A stretch of 64,000 nucleotides of DNA. Origin: Prunella strophiata. Its lineage: Eukaryota; Chordata; Aves; Passeriformes; Prunellidae. Location of the stretch: the NCBI GenBank assembly GCA_036583965.1, contig JAZBQD010000019.1, positions 2,471,006 to 2,535,005 on the forward strand. The letters are read 5' to 3'. The notes beneath the pieces were generated by a model, which saw only the letters and a program-made list of their open reading frames with translations, was not told the origin of the DNA and made no database searches. Shown piece after piece: positions 58,201-64,000 of this stretch. Both the position numbers and the translations under genes were made by a program. Position 1 is the stretch's first letter. Every line of letters starts with the position of its first letter.

Positions 58201-61200
58201 TCTACACCTGGTCAAGAGCTACCAGATATTTCTGATCCAGCAGGAGAAGGAGCCCAGAGAACATTTACTGCTCCTGGAGCTGGGATCAGTTCACTACTAA
58301 CCCACTTAGTGAGATAAATAAATGACTCACCTCTGCCAGATGCCAAAGGTCTTTTTACATTCTGAGGTCTAGGAGGGGGAAAAAAATCATTTAAATAAGA
58401 GATGTAAATAAGTTACTGTCTCTTGTGTGCACAAACAGAGCAGAGCAGAAGTAGCTACTTCAAACAGCCTGAGGGGATCTAAAAACCTCTTCCATGCTTT
58501 AGCTTTGCTCAGGAAGGGAAAGGATAGAGCAAAATGTGGGTTTTGGTGGTGCTTTCTTATTTTTTTTTTTAAAATAACAGGCAGGAAAACTCAAGTGTCT
58601 TCTTTTGGGACAGCCACATGACTTGTCCCTGGTGTATCCCACCCTGCACAGGCACTGGAGCAAAGACAGGAGGATGAGGATTCATTTCTGCCCCTCTGCA
58701 CAAATCAGCACCCTCAGGCTTGTGGAAGTGGTCCCAAAAAGCACCTACTTGAAGCAGTTTTCTTCATAAATACTGTTCCAAATCTTCCAGGCATCGGGCC
58801 CCTTGTAGCCAGTGTAACGTTCTGGATTCAGGAGCAAATCCACGTACTCAGCATCAGGAGAATGGATGTCTGTGGAGCAGAGCTGGCTCAGGGACAACAT
58901 TTTCTCAGGGAAAATGACATTTTCCAAGGCTGACCCAGCCACCTCTTCCCCACCTTGCTAAACACAGCAAGGCCCAGAGCAGCAAGGAAGCTTTAGCAGA
59001 AATATTTGGGTATTGTTTTCAAAATACTGAGGTCAGGGGGGTGGAAAGGAGCAGAAATGCTGTTCTGATGAAATATTACATTTGGGCCTGGAATTGGGGC
59101 TGGGTTGTGTGGAGCCCTCAGAGCAACATTCCAGGATCTGAAGAGACCACATGGAGTGGGAGAGGAGCTCTGCCTCAGGAACTGCAGGGACAGGACACAG
59201 GGAATGGAATCCCAGTGATAGAGGGTGGGAATGGATGGGATATTGGGAAGGAATTCCTGGCTGGGAGGTGGGCAGGCCCTGGCACAGGGTGCCCAGAGCA
59301 GCTGGAAGTGCCCAAAGCCAGGTTAGTCAGAACACCCTGGCCTAGTGGAAGTTGTCCCAGCCATGGAATAAATGGGCTTTAAGATTCCAACCCAAACCAC
59401 CCCATGATTTCAAGCTCTGCAGAAGTGCTGAAATGCCATGGCAAGCCCTGCCAGGTGCCCATACCATCAGCCTCACAGAAGCTGTCCGAGGAGTCGTCGT
59501 GCTGTGCCCACTGCAGCACTGCCTGCCTTGTCTCCTTGCTGCAAAAAACGTGGGGAAAAACTCTCAGAGAGGGCTCTGATCCCAGCTTTCCTTCAGGACA
59601 AGGAAGGATTCTGGCAAAAGAAGTCAAACCTCAAGGAGTCATCCACAGCTCCCAGCCTCTTGGCTTCTTCACATTCCTCAGCCAGGTTATTGGCTTCCTC
59701 TGAATACTGGGTTGGAAAGCAAAGGGGTGGGGAGAGATGAGGATTAAAAAGGAAATTTTTTCTGTTTTAATGTAGCTTTCAATGCACTGTTAACACAGGT
59801 TAAGCCCCAGAAAGGCTTTCATGATTCAGCCCCCTGTGTGTTTGCACAGGATGTCTGCAGATCCCCAAAGGCTGATGCAACACTGATGAGTCTTGAAGGG
59901 ACTGGGGGCAGCCCCTGGCACTGCCCTGGGAGCTTTGTGTGCCTGGTGACACCTGCTCTTGGAGAGATGTCAGCAACACCTGGCTCCAGCACAGCCTCCT
60001 CAGAGGCTCTGTGCTCTCCAAGCACTTGAAGAGAGTAAAAAATTCCAGCCTAAAGAGCATCCTGACAAATATTGAGCCATGCTCAAAATTTGGGGGGAGT
60101 TTTGGGTTCCTCACGATAAAAAAGATTTTGAGGGGCTGGAGTGTGTCCAGGGAAGGGAATGGAGCTGGGAAGGGTCTGGAGCACCAGGAGAGGCTGAGGG
60201 AGCTGGGAAGGGGCTCAGCCTGGAGAAAAGGAGGCTCAGGGGGGACCTTGTGGCTCTGCACAGCTCCTGCCAGGAGGGGACAGCTGGGGACAGCCAGGCT
60301 CTGCTCCAGGGAACGGGACAGGAGCGGAGGGAACGGCCTCAGGCTGGGCCAGGGCAGGTTTAGATTGGAAATTAGGGAAAATTTCTTCCTGGAAAGGGTT
60401 GCCAGGCATTAGAAGGAGCTGCCCAGGGTGGTGGGGGAGCTCCCATCCCTGGAAGTGATCAAAACCCACGTGGATGTGGTGCTTGAGGACGTGGGTTAGG
60501 GGTGAACATGGGGGTGATCTCAGAGATCCTTTCCAATCTTGTCACTTCCACGGCACAAAACTGGACCACAAAATAACCCACCCCCAAATCCTTTTGTGCT
60601 CAGCCACACCCACCTTGTAACTCCCATCTCTGATTCCATCAGGGACTTCATCCTGCAAGACAAAACCAAGCAAGTGCCACCTGTGGGGCTGATGAGACCT
60701 CTCAGCCCCATCTCTGGGAAAGCTCTGGGGTGTCACCACAGCTGCCAGAGGTGAGAGGGTGACCACAACACTCAGCCCAGCCTGCAGCACTTCCAGCTCC
60801 TCACTCCTCCCCAGACCAAGGAGAAGCAACACTCCTAGTGGTTTATTTTGAATTTTTTTTTTTTTTTTTTTTTTGTTGCAAGATTCCTCTTCTCCAAAGG
60901 TCTGCAGCCTTCCACAGCTGCTACATCAGGTTCTGCTCTGCTCATCCAAGCAGCAATTTGGGGAAGCCAGGTCTGGCATCACCTTCCTGGCAGGAGCCCA
61001 GGTGCCTCCTCAGATTTTTCATTTACCAGCCCCTGGCACATGACATTCCCAACTTCCCTCTGACCATTCCATCATGGAATGGCAGCCCCACAAAACCAGC
61101 CCCAAAATTCTCCTCAATTTCCATTTTCTCCAAGAGTAGGAAGGCAACAGAACCACTGCTACAGGAGCAAATACTGTGATGGCAAAGAGAAAAATTAAGC

Positions 61201-63523
61201 AGTAAGAGTTATTTTTATCAATTTCAGGATGAAATGGACCCAAATCAAAATAATTAAGAATAGCAGGGACAGTCAGATCTTAAAATAAGAACAACTTTCA
61301 GCTAAAACTTAGGTAATTGTAACATAACTCCATCACATTACTCATAATCACTACCAAAAATAGATTTTTTTTTAAGGAAGAAAAAGTATTTAAACAACAT
61401 TTAGGGTTATTTTGAGGTGGGAAAAAAAAAAAATAAAATCATCATTCCATTTTAGAACCCAAGAGTGAGGGAGTAAGACAGTCTGTGCTGGCTGTCAACA
61501 CCACAACATGAAATGTCCCCAAAGGGGCCACCAGCCACCAAGCTGTGACTCCCTCACCTTCTCAGCCCCTTTTTTTGGGCAGACATCTGCAGTCAGGATG
61601 TTTTGTTACAGCTGAGGGAACAAAACCCTTCTGTCCAGGACACAGGGACAAGAGTGCCCTTGGAAATGGGATGCTGGAAGAGCCATTTCTCCTACAAGAG
61701 GAGGGCTGGAGAGCTCTGAGTAAATTCATCAGCCAAAACTAAATCACAGTGCAGCTCATGGGCAACAAATTCTGTCAATCAACACAAAAACAATGATGGA
61801 TTTGCCCTAAAAATACTTACTAATGGGAAAAATAAACAAGGGACCAGGAGAAGTTTTTGGCTGTTTGCAGAGGGTCAGCTGTTGAAATCCCAGCCTGCCT
61901 TGAAACTTTAATTAGTATTATTACAGAATTTAGTATTTTGGCCACCAGTGTTGCTGCACCCATGAAAGATCCATCAGAGCCCCAACTAAATAAATAGCTA
62001 AAATAAAGATTCAGTCACTTGTCTGCTGTTTCCTCTTGGTCTGCAAAAGTTAAATAAATAAAAATATATGTAAAAGAATGGATTTGGTACTTACAGAGGG
62101 GCAGGGCTGTACAGCACAGTCTCTCATTCCACAGTGACTGTTGTCCTCCCAAAAGGGACAAGGTTTCTGTAGGTTTACCTGCAAATAACACATCACCCTG
62201 TTCAAGTATCCCATCTCCCCTGTGCAGCCAAGCCAACCTCCCACTCCCCAGTTTTCCAAGAGAAATCCAAGTTCTGCACTTGTTTGTTCCCACAGCAGCA
62301 ACTCCTTGGTGACCCAGATTGATAACATCACTCCCAGCCTTGTTATCAGCACAGATCTTCCTTTTAATCCTTGCCTGGATCTTTCTGCTGGGGCTTTCCC
62401 ACACAGACATTTCCATAATTCCAGAATGTTCTGAGAGTCAGAGCTCCCTCTGCTCTGGAGCCAGGCTGGGAGAGCTGGGGGTGCTCACCTGGAGAGGAGA
62501 AGGCTCCAGGGAGAGCTCAGAGCCTGAAGGGGCTCCAGGAGAGCTGCAGAGGGACTGGGGACAAGGGATGGAGGGACAGGACCCAGGGAATGGCTCCCAC
62601 TGCCAGAGGGATGGGAGATTGGGAATTGGGAATTCCTGGCTGGGCTGGGATTGCCAGGGCAGCTGTGGCTGCCCCTGGATCCCTGGCAGTGCCCAAGGCC
62701 AGGCTGGACATGGATTGGAGCAGCCTGGGATGGTGGAAGTTGTCCCTGCCTATGGCAGGGGTGGGACTGGATGAAACCATTCTGGAATTTCAGGATTCTA
62801 CATTCAGACCAATCTCATATTTCTGTTGCAAATCCCCACCCTGGAAAGGGAAAGGACATGAGCTTCTTTAACAAATCTTAATTTTCTCTTCCTTGAGTTG
62901 GTATCAAGCATCATTCTTCCAAAACAATTAACATTTAACAAGATTTGGTGGGTTTGGAAGAGTGGGGCATAAAGGGAATCTGACTGAATGGGAGCAGAAT
63001 CCACCTCATGGAATGCAATCCATGGAAAGTCTGGCAGCAACAGCCAGCAATGAACCTGAATGTCTGCAACTAATGCAGGTTTTCCATGTGAAATCCTCTC
63101 ATTATGGATCACTGGTCATCAGCATCTTAAATCACAGCTCACCAAAGGAAGTCCTCTCATTAATGTGTTGCTTAAGAGGGAAAAATGGGTAAGAAAATAT
63201 CTTTGAAATCCTCTTAAAAGTACATTACATCTTATTGAGATTCTCCTCATAACAGAAGGGTCCAACTGACTGAGTGCACCCTTAAAGGATCAGGGTTAAA
63301 ATGCAGGGGTCTGGTTTTAAAAAGATCAGCAATAAATTCACAGGAGATTAAAAAGAAAGCCAGCAGCACACAAATAAATACAATTCTTGTAAGAAAAAAT
63401 GACCTTGTAGTATCTAAAATAGTCACTTTCCAGGAGTTCATTCAGTCTAGGAAAAAGTTTGTAGTTGTTGAAGGCATCAATGGTTTCTACATCACAGGTG
63501 CAGTCATCTAAATAACCAGTAAC
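52157..63523 (-). CDS. ERO1A: ERO1A, ER oxidoreductin-1 alpha, exons 2-16 (gene partial at right edge)
   Basis: An ER-lumen FAD oxidase that re-oxidises protein disulfide isomerase and passes electrons to oxygen. Fifteen coding exons with GT-AG junctions and matching phases encode about 427 residues, from [10 protein letters not shown] to LLQNMR. Exon 1 (signal peptide) lies beyond the window. Visible key sites: the outer shuttle pair in DCAVQPC (exon 3), the inner active site CVGCFKC (exon 14), the [14 protein letters not shown] stretch of the FAD region (exon 7), and the NVT (exon 12) and NIS (exon 14) glycosylation triplets. SLSKE (exon 5/6 junction) keeps the S-x-E form of the human Ser145 kinase site. 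Exon number and lengths parallel human ERO1A. One extra base in exon 15 disturbs the last residues as assembled. Exons are listed separately. Confidence 0.95.
52955..53089 (-). CDS. ERO1A: ERO1A exon 15 with a suspected extra base
   Basis: 135 nt, acceptor GCACAG| and donor AAG|GTGAGT. It encodes [20 protein letters not shown], then [23 protein letters not shown]. The human exon continues GGA-AG|G (Gly-Arg). Here the run is TTTT instead of TTT (plus-strand AAAA at 52960-52963), giving Trp-Lys and a shifted frame into exon 16. Confidence 0.92.
53253..53339 (-). CDS. ERO1A: ERO1A exon 14, inner active site
   Basis: 87 nt (29 codons), phase 0 at both ends: acceptor CCCCCAG| and donor CTGCAG|GTGAGA. 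It encodes [15 protein letters not shown] followed by [14 protein letters not shown]. The CxxCxxC holds the cysteine pair next to FAD that hands electrons to oxygen. Confidence 0.96.
53468..53537 (-). CDS. ERO1A: ERO1A exon 13
   Basis: 70 nt, acceptor TTCCAG|G and donor AAG|GTAATT. It completes the lysine codon begun in exon 12, then encodes [14 protein letters not shown] and NKKEAAKLK. Near identical to human in [14 protein letters not shown]. Confidence 0.95.
54440..54686 (-). CDS. ERO1A: ERO1A exon 12
   Basis: 247 nt, the largest coding exon here: acceptor GTCTCAG|AT and donor CAA|GTAATT. It encodes [40 protein letters not shown] and [36 protein letters not shown] forms part of the conserved helical core; NVT is a glycosylation triplet. 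Confidence 0.96.
55466..55712 (+). repeat. GGAAAT hexamer microsatellite in ERO1A intron 11
   Basis: About 245 bases of (GGAAAT)n with scattered GGAAGT, GGGAAT and GGAAGG variants, perfect for long stretches between 55574 and 55675. On the ERO1A sense strand it is a long pyrimidine-rich (ATTTCC)n tract. Hexamer periodicity leaves several frames open on both strands; none is a gene. Confidence 0.97.
56095..56187 (-). CDS. ERO1A: ERO1A exon 11
   Basis: 93 nt, acceptor TTTGCAG|GG and donor CAAG|GTAAAT. It encodes [20 protein letters not shown] and [11 protein letters not shown], one of the best conserved parts of the family, with histidine and arginine positions of the FAD pocket. Confidence 0.96.
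56358..56384 (-). CDS. ERO1A: ERO1A exon 10 (27 nt)
   Basis: Acceptor CTTCCAG|GG and donor AAAG|GTAATC. It encodes (G)HTFYKWLK(G), matching human NTFYSWLEG. Start and end phases fit exons 9 and 11. Confidence 0.92.
57080..57380 (+). mobile_element. CR1 LINE 3' fragment in ERO1A intron 9
   Basis: The order 'tgccagggaggtttgggttg', 'gaaagttcttcccccagagg', 'gccaggagtgcttggacaac' and a degenerate tail is typical of a CR1 3' end, antisense to ERO1A. Confidence 0.8.
57508..57519 (-). CDS. ERO1A: ERO1A exon 9, 12-nt microexon
   Basis: The twelve bases GAGATGATGGAG lie between TTTTCCCCCAG| and |GTGAGTGG. They join G of exon 8 and GG of exon 10 to give ...SGRGDDGGHTFY. Human has a similarly short variable piece (QGTSEEN) at this spot. 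Without it the frame is kept as well (12 is divisible by three), so skipping would be silent for frame. Confidence 0.82.
58331..58368 (-). CDS. ERO1A: ERO1A exon 8 (38 nt)
   Basis: Acceptor CTCCTAG|A and donor AGAG|GTGAGT. It encodes [12 protein letters not shown] plus one base, and completes the lysine of NCFK from exon 7. Confidence 0.93.
58749..58869 (-). CDS. ERO1A: ERO1A exon 7
   Basis: 121 nt, acceptor CTCCACAG|AC and donor TTCAA|GTAGGT. It encodes [20 protein letters not shown] and [20 protein letters not shown]. The [14 protein letters not shown] segment lines the FAD site in ERO1 structures. Confidence 0.96.
59180..59410 (+). mobile_element. CR1 LINE 3' fragment in ERO1A intron 6
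   Basis: It contains 'gggacaggacacagggaatg', 'ggcaggccctggcacagggt' and a 'ccaacccaaaccaccccatg' tail. It ends only about 55 bases before exon 6, antisense to the gene. Confidence 0.85.
59465..59538 (-). CDS. ERO1A: ERO1A exon 6
   Basis: 74 nt, acceptor TTTTTTGCAG|C and donor GATG|GTATGG. It encodes [20 protein letters not shown] followed by CEAD. The intron to exon 5 is only 91 bases. Confidence 0.95.
59630..59706 (-). CDS. ERO1A: ERO1A exon 5
   Basis: 77 nt, acceptor CAACCCAG| and donor TTGAG|GTTTGA. It encodes [20 protein letters not shown] and VDDSL plus two bases. The donor is weaker than consensus (GTTTGA). Confidence 0.94.
60130..60542 (+). mobile_element. Long CR1 LINE 3' fragment in ERO1A intron 4
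   Basis: The order 'ctcagcctggagaaaaggag', 'ttgtggctctgcacagctcc', 'tttagattggaaattaggga', 'cattagaaggagctgcccag' and 'gagatcctttccaatctt' marks about 410 bases of CR1 3' region, ending some 70 bases from exon 4 and antisense to it. Confidence 0.88.
60614..60652 (-). CDS. ERO1A: ERO1A exon 4 (39 nt)
   Basis: Acceptor TCTTGCAG| and donor TACAAG|GTGGGT, phase 0 at both ends. It encodes [13 protein letters not shown], matching human DEVPDGIKSASYK. Confidence 0.95.
60843..62094. other. ERO1A intron 3, no gene recognised
   Basis: The intron region between exons 4 and 3 holds a T run at about 60851-60874 and an A run near 61426. Otherwise it is unremarkable AT-rich sequence without splice-supported open frames. 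Confidence 0.6.
62095..62178 (-). CDS. ERO1A: ERO1A exon 3, outer shuttle cysteines
   Basis: 84 nt (28 codons), phase 0: acceptor ATTTGCAG| and donor TCT|GTAAGT. It encodes [20 protein letters not shown] and CAVQPCPS. The CxxxxC in CAVQPC is the flexible shuttle pair that oxidises PDI; the preceding cysteines correspond to the regulatory disulfide partners in human. Confidence 0.96.
62455..62775 (+). mobile_element. CR1 LINE 3' fragment in ERO1A intron 2
   Basis: It contains 'ctggagaggagaaggctcca', 'gggacaggacccagggaatg', 'agctgtggctgcccctggat' and 'gttgtccctgcctatggcag'. Antisense to ERO1A. Confidence 0.87.
63404..63523 (-). CDS. ERO1A: ERO1A exon 2
   Basis: 120 nt (40 codons), phase 0: acceptor CTCCCCCAG| and donor TACAAG|GTCATT. 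It encodes [20 protein letters not shown] and [23 protein letters not shown] carries the conserved N-terminal cysteines that pair within the mature protein. This is the first ERO1A exon in the window; the signal-peptide exon is further right. Confidence 0.96.
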
Positions 63524-63715
63524 CTGGGGGAGGAGAAAAACAATAAAATCACAATTAACAACATCAAAAATAAGAAATCAAATATAAACAACTCAGCCAG
63601 GACTTTTTGAAGCCATTCCTGTAGGAGGCAACAATGCCACAAAAAATGCCAGCCCCAAAGAAAGTCCTTGTGGGGAATCAGCACTGGTTTGGTTTGGGCA
63701 GAAGTTGGTGAGAGG

Positions 63716-64000
63716 GATGGAGGAAAGGCTGGGAGAGCTGGGATTGCTCACCTGGGGAAGAGAAGGCTCCAGGCTGACCCAACTGCAGCCTCCCAGAGCT
63801 GAGAGGGAAGATGGAGAGAGAGGATTCACAGGGATGGAGGGACAGGACCCAGGGAATGGCTCCCAGTGCCAGAGGGCAGGGATGGATGGGAGATTGGGAA
63901 TTGGGAATTCCTGATGTGAGGGTGGGCAGGCCCTGGCACAGGTGCCCAGAGCAGCTGTGGCTGCCCCTGGATCCCTGGCAGTGCCCAAGGCCAGGCTGGA
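63716..64000 (+). mobile_element. CR1 LINE 3' fragment cut by the window edge
   Basis: It starts near 'ggaaaggctgggagagctgg' and runs through 'gggacaggacccagggaatg' and 'gcagctgtggctgcccctgg' to the last base of the window. It lies in ERO1A intron 1. Confidence 0.85.

Overview
This is nuclear DNA from a bird, most likely a songbird. The evidence is vertebrate multi-exon genes with GT-AG introns, many short CR1 LINE 3' ends in both orientations, passerine-type LTR fragments, and the gene order GPR137C - ERO1A, which matches the human 14q22 neighbourhood. There are no prokaryotic features.

Layout. 1-5.3 kb is flanking DNA with CR1 pieces and an AT-rich block. 5.3-6.5 kb is a CpG-rich promoter carrying a seven-unit 50-bp minisatellite. 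GPR137C (7-TM lysosomal/orphan receptor family) starts at 6527 on the + strand. The block 2327-22326 (copy A) recurs almost base for base at 23740-43866 (copy B), separated by about 0.9 kb of unmatched sequence and exactly 500 N. Copy A has clean exons 1-3 and indel-ridden exons 4-6. Copy B has an indel-ridden exon 1 and clean exons 2-6. Coding and non-coding DNA are equally affected inside discrete zones, so I read this as two overlapping haplotype contigs left side by side (false duplication), not a real gene pair. The likely real gene is exon 1 from A, exons 2-6 from A/B, and the single terminal exon at 48077, about 381 aa if one suspected base error is discounted.

The last GPR137C intron (40240-48076) is a nest of insertions. 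An old antisense endogenous retrovirus has LTRs at 40802-41225 and about 47351-47763. Inside it lies a second LTR in + orientation (about 43293-43780), immediately followed by a nearly intact intronless copy of the splicing-factor gene SF3A3 (43890-45391) with an A-rich tail. The SF3A3 copy is broken by one missing base near 44996. The terminal exon of GPR137C is preceded by three tandem copies of its own splice acceptor (41-bp period).

48.2-50.5 kb is probably GPR137C 3' UTR. 50.5-51.8 kb is a short convergent intergenic spacer. 51.8-64 kb, minus strand, holds ERO1A (ER oxidoreductin-1 alpha): 15 coding exons corresponding to exons 2-16, including a 12-nt microexon. Exon 1 with the signal peptide lies beyond the right edge. 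One extra base in a T run in exon 15 puts the assembled C-terminus out of frame; it is probably a sequencing error.

I found no operon-like or wholly new system. The most interesting structures are the nested LTR/retrocopy, the triplicated splice acceptor and the assembly duplication. Family-level function and human comparisons are from general knowledge; no search was run.
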